Shown here piece after piece: positions 55,653-64,000 of a DNA stretch of 64,000 nucleotides (position 1 is its first letter; each line of letters opens with the position of its first letter). The DNA is from Cymodocea nodosa (Eukaryota > Streptophyta > Magnoliopsida > Alismatales > Cymodoceaceae), in the NCBI GenBank assembly GCA_036874045.1, contig CM072340.1, positions 6,463,001-6,527,000 of the forward strand, given 5' to 3'. A program made the position numbers and the translations under genes. The notes under the pieces are model-generated. The model saw only the letters and a program-made list of their open reading frames with translations. It did no database searches and was not told where the DNA came from.

Positions 55653-56728
55653 AGAAATTGGCATTATTCTTCATCACATCCCATTACTCAAGTCATTGGT
55701 AATATTAATGAGGGAGTTAAAACTAGAGCTTCAGTAAATTTAAATAGTATGTGTATGTTTGTTTCTATGGTGGAACCAAAGAATATAGAAGAAGCATTAT
55801 CTGATGAAAATTGGATAGTGGCAATGCAAGAAGAACTAAATCAATTCATCATAAATGATGTTTGGGAATTAGTCTCTCCACTAGAAAATCAATCCATAAT
55901 AGGTACAAAGTGGATCTTTAGAAACAAAACTAACGAAACTAGTCAAGTTATAAGGAACAAAGCTAGATTAGTTGCACAAGGGTATACACAGGAAGAAAGA
56001 CTAGATTATGATGAAACATTTGCTCTTTTGGCTAGGTTAGAAAGTATTAGAATATTATTGGCCTATGCTTGTTATATGGATTTTAAATTATTTCAAATGG
56101 ATGTAAAGAGTGCATTTCTAAATGGTTTAATTAATGAAGAAGTCTATGTAAAACAACCACCTGGATTTGAAGATATTAAAAATCCTAACTTTGTGTATAA
56201 ATTGAAGAAAGCCTTATATGGTTTGAAGCAAGCACCTAGATCATGGTATGAAAGATTATCTACTTTTTTAATAGAAAAAGGTTATATCATGGGAAAAGTG
56301 GATCATACTCTATTTATCAAGATAGATGGTAAAGATTAGATTGTTGTTCAAATATATGTGGATGATATAATCTTTGGAGCAACCTCTGATACGCTGATAA
56401 AAATGTTCTCTGAAGAAATGACTAATCAGTTTGAAATGAGTATGATAGGAGAACTTTCATATTTTCTAGGACTTCAAATTAAGCAAATGGATAAAGGTAT
56501 ATTTTTAAATCAGGAAAAATATGCAAATGAAATGCTTAAGAAATTTAATTTTAATGATACAAGGATTCGAGGAAGTCCTATGAGTACTTCTTTAAAGTTA
56601 GATATTGATGACATAGGAAAATCAATAGATCAAAGAAAATACAGAAGTATGATTGGTTCTTTACTTTATTTGACTACTAGTAGACTTGATATTATATTTG
56701 TTGTGTGTGTTTGTGCTGTGCTAGATTT
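55653..56728 (+). pseudogene. family C unit 1 reverse transcriptase
   Basis: HPITQVIGNINEGVKTRA linker, then open 55749-56339: [67 protein letters not shown]. One TAG (56337) then QIYVDDIIFGATSD with YVDD intact at 56355-56366, MSMIGELSYFLGLQIKQMDKG, YRSMIGSLLYLTTSRLD. A 5-base duplication of GTGCT near 56715 shifts the frame at CVCA(RF). Confidence 0.9.
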
Positions 56729-57331
56729 CAATCTAATCCTAAAGAATCACACTCAATTGCAGTTAAAAGAATATTTAGATATATACAAGGAACTAAAAAT
56801 TTCAGACTGTATTATTCTAAGGATAGTTCAATAGATCTTATAGGATATACTGATGCTGATTATGCAGGATCTAAATCTGATAGAAAGAGTACCAGTGGCA
56901 CATGTCAATTATTGGGAAATAATTTGGTGTCATGGTTTAGTAAAAAGAAAAACTATGTAGCACTTTCTACTACAGAAGCTGAATATGTTGCTGCTGCATT
57001 GTGTTGCACTCAGATTCTATGGATAAGGCAAACTTTAAAAGATTTTGGATTATCTTATGATACAACTAAGATTTATTATGACAGTAGTTCTGCAATAAAT
57101 CTTTTCAAAAATTCTATATTACATTCAAGAGCAAAGCATATAGAGGTTAGACATCATTTTCTAAGAGATAACGTAATTAAAGGAAAAATTAAATTAGAAT
57201 TTGTGTCTAGTAAAAATCAATTAGCTGATATATTTACAAAACCTTTAGACGAAAATACATTCTGCAACATTAGATTAAATTTAGGTATTTGTAGGCTATG
57301 TGATGTGCTTAAACTCCACATAAAAAGATAA
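56705..57331 (+). CDS. family C unit 1 RNase H (open)
   Basis: Open to a natural stop: RFQSNPKESHSIAVKRIFRY, GYTDADYAGSKSDRKSTSGT, LLGNNLVSWFSKKKNYVALS, TTEAEYVAAALCCTQILWIR, YYDSSSAINLFKNSILHSRA, KHIEVRHHFLRDNVIKG, NQLADIFTKPLDENTFCNI. All acidic positions expected for copia RNase H are visible. It lies after the 5-base duplication, so it is out of frame with RT. Confidence 0.88.
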   Translation: MCLCCARFQSNPKESHSIAVKRIFRYIQGTKNFRLYYSKDSSIDLIGYTDADYAGSKSDRKSTSGTCQLLGNNLVSWFSKKKNYVALSTTEAEYVAAALCCTQILWIRQTLKDFGLSYDTTKIYYDSSSAINLFKNSILHSRAKHIEVRHHFLRDNVIKGKIKLEFVSSKNQLADIFTKPLDENTFCNIRLNLGICRLCDVLKLHIKR

Positions 57332-57539
57332 ATAGTATTGATGATGTTGTTCACCTCATAGATATTATATACTTATCATAAATATCTAAAGTAATATCTA
57401 AACTGCTGCTAAAGATACTATGTATTTATTATAAAATCATAGTAGTATCTTATTGATTTTAAGTAGTTTATCAATTTTAATGGTTTTTACGATTTTAAGT
57501 GGAAGTGTAAATGAAAAACATTAAATACTTCTGACATTT
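57332..57539 (+). other. short spacer after RNase H
   Basis: AT-rich. It contains an imperfect inverted repeat AGATACTATG ... CATAGTAGTATCT (about 57412-57452). No ORF. Confidence 0.5.
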
Positions 57540-58375
57540 TGAAATTTTCATTTAGTGTTTTCTTTGAATCAAGGAAAGTGCATATGATCATGCATAAATT
57601 TGACTTAATTGATTAAACTTGTAGAATAAGTTATATGTAACTCTTCTTAAACTGTTAATCAAAAGTATAAGCTTATTGAAACTAATTCATATTCTTAGTA
57701 AAATCATAAAAGTAAAAATTGTATTAGATTTGTGTTTTATTGCATCTGTATTAATGGAATACATATATACTGTGCTTAAAATGAAAAGTGCTTACAAAGT
57801 GAAAATCTTTGAGAGTTTATTGATCAGTTTGATCACGAACCTTTTGTACTTGAGCAGATACGTATGTAAGGATTGTTGTCCTGAAAAAGGATTCTTTAAA
57901 TCTGGCAACCTAAGGTCCTGATCAGATCTGGGATTGTTGACTGAAAGCTCATTACACGGGTACATTAGAAAGCTCTTGTATGATTCAAGCTTTTCAAACT
58001 AACTTTTAAAGAAAATTATCAATATTTACTGTTTTGAAAAGAAAAAGTTGTTTCATTAATTACAGATATCTTTGAATCGCATATAGTTTCTACCAATATG
58101 ACTACTGATTTATTGAATCAACATTAGTACTTTTGAAAACATTTATTTGAGATACATTCTTTTATTCTCCTTAAATTAATCATATAGAGTTCAAAGTTGT
58201 GTTTTGATTCATATATAGTAGGAATTGATTTTGGAAATCATTTTTGATGAAGTTAGAATAACGGAAGTTTATGAAAAGAAAATTTAAAAGTATAGTTATA
58301 CTTAATATCTATTGCTATACAAGTATATTTTGTATGTTATTGAATACATAAGAAGTATATTTGTAGGGGGAGGAT
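57540..58375 (+). other. non-coding block homologous to the Athila-2 3' region
   Basis: Aligns by eye over ~800 bp with the reverse complement of 36000-36790. Matching words include TGTTTTATTGCATCT, CCTTTTGTACTTGAGCA, TATGTAAGGATTGTTG, TTTAAATCTGGCAACCTAAG, GATTGTTGACTGAAAGCTC, AAGCTCTTGTATGATTCAAG and TTTTGGAAATCAT. It ends at TATATTTGTAGG, the counterpart of a TATATTTGCAGG acceptor-like site in Athila-2. Its origin and direction of transfer are unknown. Confidence 0.8.
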
Positions 58376-59117
58376 TAACAATGTCCAAAAACAGATTAAT
58401 ATAATTCAGAATACAAATCTTGGTTAATCTGAATTAATGTCCTCTTAAAATCTTGATAAAATAATTTAAAAAGACAAACAAACTATTTTAGATTCAAAGG
58501 ACAGGAATGTTAGAATAATTTACAATGTTCTTAAGAAAATAATAAGGTATTGTGATGTGTTCAGAACGTTTTAGTTGGAAGCATTCGAAAATTATTTTAA
58601 GTGTACTAATTAGACGTTATGTTAGATAAGGTAACGTGTAAAAATGCCTCTAGACAGTGTTTTACTCATTAGGTTAGTTAACTCAATGAGTTATACTTGA
58701 ATATTTCGGGTACCTTGATTGAATAAACTTTATTCAATATTTATTTAATATCTAAACCCGACTTCTCTTCACGTTGAGTTATTCGCCTAAAACCTTATTT
58801 AAACACTTATTACACGGGCACTTAGGTTATTTTTAAACTTTGTCAAGAAACTATTTCCCGCTTGTTGCTGTTACAACCTGTGATGATGATCTCTAAGTTC
58901 TACAAAGGTCGTGGCAGAGGAAATATTATCAAATATTGCTTTTATCAAATATTGCTGTTGATAAAAGAAAAGTTGAAAGTCTTCGAAAGGCTATAGCAAT
59001 AGAAAGTGCCTTTGAAGAACTAAAGTAGAAAACTTTTATGGAGCAATTTGAAAAGAAAACAACAATACTTGAAGAGGAGAAACAGAAATGTTATAGTAGA
59101 AGGAAAGTTAGAAAATT
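58376..59117 (+). other. region upstream of the family C extra ORF
   Basis: Starts with a PPT-like TAGGGGGAGGA. It contains AACTCAATGAGTT (palindromic) near 58678 and a CGCCTAAAACCTTATTTAAA element near 58785, similar to the CGCCTAAACTTAGGGCTTATTTAT before Athila ORF3. From about 58970 a broken charged coding-like stretch is visible (VDKRKVESLRKAIAIESAFE, FEKKTTILEEEKQK), possibly the decayed N-terminus of the extra ORF. Confidence 0.5.
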
Positions 59118-60767
59118 ATGTCTAAGGAAACAAAGTCTATTAAAAAAGGAAAATCAGATGAAAATTTATTTCCAAAGGACAATGTATGTCTAGACATTGT
59201 ACCTTATTGTGCATTTGATAAACTCATCAGTTCCGAACATACTAAAACTGATGAAGATAATGAGACTTTATTTTCCCTTACTAGAAAGCTTGAGAAGAAA
59301 TACAAGTCAAATATGAGCTCAAGTTTTTCTATTAGTACAAGTCCTGATGATGTAGAAATTGAAAAATCAAAGCATCAGGCACTTGACATTGAACAAGTTG
59401 TTGCAGATATAATTGAAAATGTTGAGGCAGTAACTAGTTCACAGGCTGAATTGTCTGGAGTAGTAGATATTGAAAATGTTAAGACTCCAGAAGGGCTAAA
59501 AGTTAACCAGCCTTCTTCAGAATCTATAGAAGCAGAGTCAGAGAATTCATAGAATGTCTTAATGGAAATATCTGTTGAACAAAATGAACAATTTCAGACA
59601 GATACACCAGTTGTAGAACTTGTGGAAAAATTGAACTCTGAAGATTCTATAGAGACTGAACAGATGAATGTTGAGCATATTGAAAATGTTCCTTACACTA
59701 TTGAAGCTGAAGAATCAAGCTTACCTGAGCAACTTCAAGATAATATTTTGATAAAGGAACAAAATGACATTCATTTTGCATAAGAGATTCCTAAAGATGA
59801 AATAAATTCAGAATCACAGCTTCAGGTATCACCTTCTTTGTGTACAGTATTACAAATTCAAGGTAATTCAATTCATTTTAGATCTGAAGAAGCATTGCAG
59901 AAATACAATAATTTGATTACATGTCAAATTCTACATGCTCATCCAATAAAATTCAGAAATTTGATGGAAATAAGAGATCTATTTGAGTTTCAAGGCCTCA
60001 TTCAATTCTTGCCAATTGGAACGAAATGGAAGCAATACAAAGAGCTTATTGCAGCTTTTTATAGCAATCTGGTCAAGAATGACAACATACTGAAAACTCA
60101 AATAAATCAACAGGAGTTCACATTGTCTCCTAAGTTAATTTTTGAAGTTTTGGGATTAAAGAATGAAGGTGTTGTTGTTACAAACAGATTTGACATGATT
60201 AGACAACTAGAATGGAACATTCAGTCTTTATCAAAAATTCCAGATGTATATTCTAAAATGAGATTAATGGAAAATCTGAATGTAGAGGCAATGTTCATTG
60301 CAAATATATTGCATGCAAATTTATTTCAGAGAGTTGGACACAATTTGGAAGTCAGTAGAAGCTGTTTATATGCAACTTTTGGCCTGCTATATAGAATTCA
60401 AATCAATTGGTTTGATGTTTTCACTTCTCAACTACATCATATGAGTTCAAAGTTATTTTATGGTGATGTTGTATGTAGACTCATTGCAAGCCAATTGAAT
60501 TTATCCGACTGGCCCTCTAAAACTAAAGGCATAAAAGCATTTAGTGTATAAGATTTGCAACGATTCTAGCTCATGCATAAACCTCAACGACAACAACCTG
60601 ATTGTACAGACCATATACAACAACAACAAAGTTATTCAGTTCAAGTAGAACATCAAACCTAGCTACCTCTTGACTTAGATGCAGTGCTTAACGACATCAA
60701 AAATGATATTAGGCATCTAGGAGATTAAATATGTAATGCTATAAGTGATATACTTAGGAGGGGATGA
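59118..60767 (+). pseudogene. family C extra ORF downstream of pol, homologous to Athila ORF3
   Basis: One frame from ATG 59118 to TGA 60767 with six stops (59550, 59781, 60549 and three in the Gln-rich tail). The N-terminal half is acidic (EKSKHQALDIEQVVADIIEN, SVEQNEQFQTDTPVVELVEK). C-terminal domain (59838-60551, open 237 codons): SIHFRSEEALQKYNNL, IRDLFEFQGLIQFLP, FYSNLVKN, EVLGLKNEGVV, MFIANILHANLFQRVGHNLE, LYRIQINWFDVFTSQL, SKLFYGDVVCRLI, LSDWPSKTKG. The same blocks in the same order form Athila ORF3. SIRE-like elements often carry an env-like ORF here; no transmembrane or signal sequence is visible. Confidence 0.85.
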
Positions 60768-61265
60768 TAACTATTTTTGTTTGTTTCTGAATACAAAATG
60801 TAATGTTTGTATTCCTTATTTGATTAATTGAATAATATATTTGTTTCTATAAATGTATTATATTCTTATTATTGTTTACATAAAGAGTTGTAGTAAATAT
60901 ATCTCTTACTATTTATATATTCTCTGTAATTATCTTTTTGATTAATGACAAAAAGGGGGAGAAATATTATAAAAAGATGATTATGATTTTAAATGCATAT
61001 ATTATAAAGAGAGATGGTATTTAAATGGTTATTGTAATCTGATAGATGATAATTAGAAAACTGATACTTATATAATTATTGACATCTGAAAGTTTTAGTT
61101 CTAAGAGGTGAAATTTACACAAACAATAGAAATAAGCTTAAGTAAACTTAAGTCAAAAAACTTGTTTGTTGAATGAAAAGTTAACCCAACGAAGGTGCTT
61201 TGTTGAGTTAAACATATTTCATAATTGATTTAATATGGTTTTGTCATCATCAAAAAGGGGGATAT
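60768..61265 (+). promoter_or_regulatory. family C 3' UTR and polypurine tract
   Basis: PPT AAAAAGGGGGATAT at 61252-61265, flush with LTR 2. An earlier copy, ACAAAAAGGGGGAGAAA, is near 60949. The inverted pair AACCCAACGAAG / CTTTGTTGAGTT is at 61173-61209. No gene. Confidence 0.82.
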
Positions 61266-63495
61266 TGTTGAGTATTTTGTTTTGATGATGTGTGCTGAAT
61301 GAAAATAATCATATTTGCTCAATTACTATTGCTTGTGAAAAGAAATGAAAATCATCAATTAATACAAAAAAAGCTTACTGACATAAATACTTGTCTGTAT
61401 TGGATCTGAAATTATACTAAGTTAATAACTAGTCGTTTCATTGCATTAATTTCTCATTTAACTAAACGTTAAGTTAACGTGTGTTTTTGTTGAAAAGCAT
61501 GATATGTTTTAAAGTTATATCTTCTGTATCATGAACAGTGCACATCAAGACAACTCGTTAAGTTAGAGTGTTATTTGTATAGAGGTCACGTGAGAACTCA
61601 TTAAGTTAGTGAGTAAAAGAAGAGACGAACTCGTTAAGTTAGTGTTATACATGTGGTGAAATTATAAGTTACGAATGTTATATTGTATCACATGAGGTGC
61701 ACATGTTTAACTCGTTAAGTTAGCATAACTAAACGCGTTGAGTTGCTATATTGAACACTAAGGCAACGCGTTAGGTTAGCGTTATAAACTTAAGTTGTTA
61801 TTTTTGCACGTGGTAAAATTCTTATTATAAAAACATTTGTTTATTACTGAATCGGTGAGTTAATGTTTTTCGAAAACTTACAGTCGTAACTATCCGAAAG
61901 GTAACTTAAGTCATGGTTTCAGGTCACGACACGTGTCTCATTAGTTTTATGGTAAAAAGAGTTTTTTGGAGACTTACAATCGTAACTATCTGAAACTTAA
62001 ACTGTTTTTGGTGAGTTAGCATTTAACCTTCCGAAATAAAGGATAAGTTGTTTCGATGAGTTAGCTACATTACTTGTTACGTGAAATGGCACATGAGGAA
62101 CTCGTTAAGTTAGAAACATTAAGTTAATATCTACTTATGTTACTCATTTAGTTAACATTAAAGTAACAACTTCTTATTACACTGATGAAAATTTTTGGAT
62201 GAGAAAGTTTATTTTGCAGGAAATTTTTCAGAGATCCAAGACTAATGATTAAAGAAAATCCAAAATGTAAACATTGGTCAAAACGTGTGTGTTTCGATGA
62301 AGGAAAAAGAAAAGACGTGGAGAAGTGGAAAACTGGTAGTGATTAAACATGGAGGATATGCATGAAATGAAGATACAATATAAAAGGCATAGAGTTCTCG
62401 TTGATCAAACTATCCTTGCACACAAAACGAAAAATCTTTTCAAGGATCAAACTATCCCTGCACACCAAAAGAAAAATCTTTTCAGGGATCAAAAACACCT
62501 CTTCGGGGAAAAATTCTCAAGTAGAAGAAAGTTCAGTGAAGCATAAAAAGGTAAGATTTTTGTCACTGAAGATTTGAAGTATCAAAAGAAAGCAAATTCA
62601 GTAAAGCATAAAAAGACAAGATATTCGTCACTGAAGAATTGCTAAAGAAGAAAGAAGAAGAAGAAGAAGAAAGATCTCAAACAGGGAGAAATGTTTTAAA
62701 TTCCGTAAATTAGTTTTCTCTGTTTGTAGTTATGAAATTGTATAGATGAAACATGATATCAATATATAATTACATCTACAATTTCTGAGGAGAATTGAAT
62801 TGTATATTGTAATTCAAACCTTGAATAAAAATGATTTTATGAAAATAGTGTCTTGACTTATTTTTGAGTTTTAAAGTTTCAATTATATTCTAAAATATTG
62901 AAAAACACAATTCACCCCCCTCTTGTGTAGCCATACGATCCTACACCTGCACACCAAAAGAAAATTTTTTTCAAGGATCAAAAACACCTCTTCAGGGAAA
63001 AGCTCTTAGGTGGAAGAAAATTCAGTGAAACATAAAAAGGTAAGATATGTCACTGAAGATTTGAAGTATCAGATGGAAGAAAATTTAGTGAAGCAGGAAA
63101 GGTCAGATTTATGTCACTGAAGATTTAAAGTATGAGAAGAAAGCAAATTCGGTGAAGCAGAGAAAGACAAGATATTCGTCACTAAAGAATTGCTGAAGAA
63201 GAAAGAGAAGAAGAAAAAGAAAGATCTCAAACATGGAGAAATGTTTTAAATTTCGTAAATTAGTTTTCTCTATTTGTAGTTATGAAATTGTATAGATGAA
63301 ACATGGTATCGATATATAATTGCATCTACAATTTCTGAGGAGAATTGAATTGTATATTGTAATTGAAACCTTGAATAAAAATGATTTTATAAAAACAATG
63401 TCTCGACTTGTTTTTGAGTTTTAAAGTTTCAATTATATTCGAAATTGTTGAAAAACACAATTCACCCCCCTCTTGTGTAGCCATACAATCCTACA
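61266..63495 (+). repeat. family C LTR 2 (2230 bp), shared by two units
   Basis: TGTTGAGTATTTTG to CCATACAATCCTACA, between a PPT and a PBS. TATAAAAGG at 62379. The 3' duplication is present (62946-63495 repeats the segment ending 62945). It keeps the GTAACTATCCGAAA hairpins lost from LTR 1. Confidence 0.93.
62946..63495 (+). repeat. tandem duplication of LTR 3' part (second copy, LTR 2)
   Basis: Begins CCTGCACACCAAAAG after CGATCCTACA; same breakpoint as in LTR 1. Confidence 0.88.
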
Positions 63496-63497
63496 AG

Positions 63498-63509
63498 TGG
63501 TATTAGAGT
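63498..63509 (+). promoter_or_regulatory. family C PBS, unit 2
   Basis: TGGTATTAGAGT, two bases after LTR 2; a near match to the initiator tRNA-Met PBS. Confidence 0.82.
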
Positions 63510-63694
63510 TTTGTTAATAATATTTGATATAAAATCGATACCAACTTATTTAATATCATTGCTTATTCTGCCTTCCTTGTTTTTAAACAGAAATTAATAT
63601 CTGAGCATACATTTAACTTTCTTGATTTAAGGCTCAAGTTGTTTTAAAGTTTTAGACTGTTTAAAATCAAATAAGTTGAAAAATCTAAGGTAAG

Positions 63695-64000
63695 ATGGCT
63701 ACTGGAAATGGTAATTTTTCTTTATATGAAGGCCAAAATCTTAATCGTCCTCCTTTATTTGATGGAATACATTTTGAATATTGGAAATATAGGATGACAA
63801 TTTTTCTTCAAAGTATAGATCATAAGTTATGGTTTATGATTTCTAAACCATATACTTCTTTATCTACCCCTTATAATACTTGGACAATTATTGAAAAAGA
63901 AAATGAAACTCTGAATGTTAGGCTTAAATATTTTATTTTGTGCATTGAGTTATGAATAGTTCAGTAAAGTGTCGGTATATAAATCTGCTTATGAGATGTG
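63695..64000 (+). pseudogene. family C unit 2 gag, 5' part
   Basis: ATG 63695: MATGNGNFSLYEGQNLNRPP, LFDGIHFEYWKYRM (Trp kept, unlike unit 1), TIFLQSIDHKLWFMISKPYT. It ends at the same frame break (LKYFILCIEL, stop) found in unit 1 near 54045, with KVSVYKSAYE continuing in the next frame to the window end. Confidence 0.88.

Larger units (their letters stand above)
51604..64000 (+). mobile_element. Ty1/copia family C tandem array: LTR-internal-LTR-internal, continuing past window
   Basis: LTR 1 (51604-53587), a full internal region (53588-61265), LTR 2 (61266-63495), then a second PBS and gag start (63498-64000). LTR 2 thus has a PPT before it and a PBS after it, like the middle LTR of the family B array. 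The internal carries an extra ORF after RNase H. Wording of RT-RH and the PPT suggest a SIRE-like lineage. The right end and TSD are outside the window. Confidence 0.92.

Noticed and set aside
57676-57921. 81-codon ORF in the family C 3' region
   Set aside because: Falls in the block shared with Athila-2, where the frame is not conserved; non-coding is more likely.
62349-62546. 65-codon ORF in family C LTR 2
   Set aside because: Low-complexity Lys-rich reading of LTR direct repeats; not kept in other LTR copies.

Overview
This 64 kb window is plant nuclear DNA made almost wholly of nested, decayed LTR retrotransposons. The evidence is paired LTRs, primer binding sites complementary to plant initiator tRNA-Met (copia) or tRNA-Asp (Athila type), polypurine tracts, and gag/pol domains typical of plant Ty1/copia and Ty3/gypsy-Athila elements. 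The DNA is AT-rich apart from one GC-rich minisatellite. I see no intact host gene, tRNA, rRNA or CRISPR array. A dicot is the likely source, but the species cannot be named from this.

Layout, oldest layer first. Athila-1 (+ strand) is the host element; its visible pieces are 4913-4976, 12601-15811, 17568-18573 and 49253-51603. It has been interrupted by copia-1 (- strand, <1-4912), copia-2 (- strand, 4977-12600, TSD ACCTT), a solo LTR of family C (15812-17567), Athila-2 (- strand, 18574-49252, TSD ACGTG/ACATG), and a family C copia tandem array (+ strand, 51604 to beyond 64000). Athila-2 is itself split in its left LTR by a family B copia tandem array (20023-35292, TSD ATGCT) with three LTRs and two internal regions.

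The Athila elements are unusual. In both copies the order downstream of integrase is a ~740-codon extra ORF (ORF3), a promoter-like spacer with a TATA box, a gag capsid ORF, and then an F-box protein gene that looks captured from the host. Gag therefore lies 3' of pol. In Athila-2 the PBS is followed directly by a zinc-knuckle/linker ORF and protease, RT, RNase H and integrase, and the integrase has lost its HHCC part.

The family C copia element (SIRE-like) carries an extra ORF after RNase H whose C-terminal domain is clearly homologous to Athila ORF3. It also carries ~800 bp of non-coding sequence homologous to the Athila-2 3' region. Two retrotransposon superfamilies here therefore share sequence modules.

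The LTRs and inter-ORF spacers of all the main families contain short hairpins with family-specific cores (CCGAAA, CTCAACG, CGTTAAG, TTCAACCGAA), and the LTRs also carry repeated CACGTG G-boxes. Nearly all coding regions have stops or frameshifts, so most are annotated as pseudogenes.
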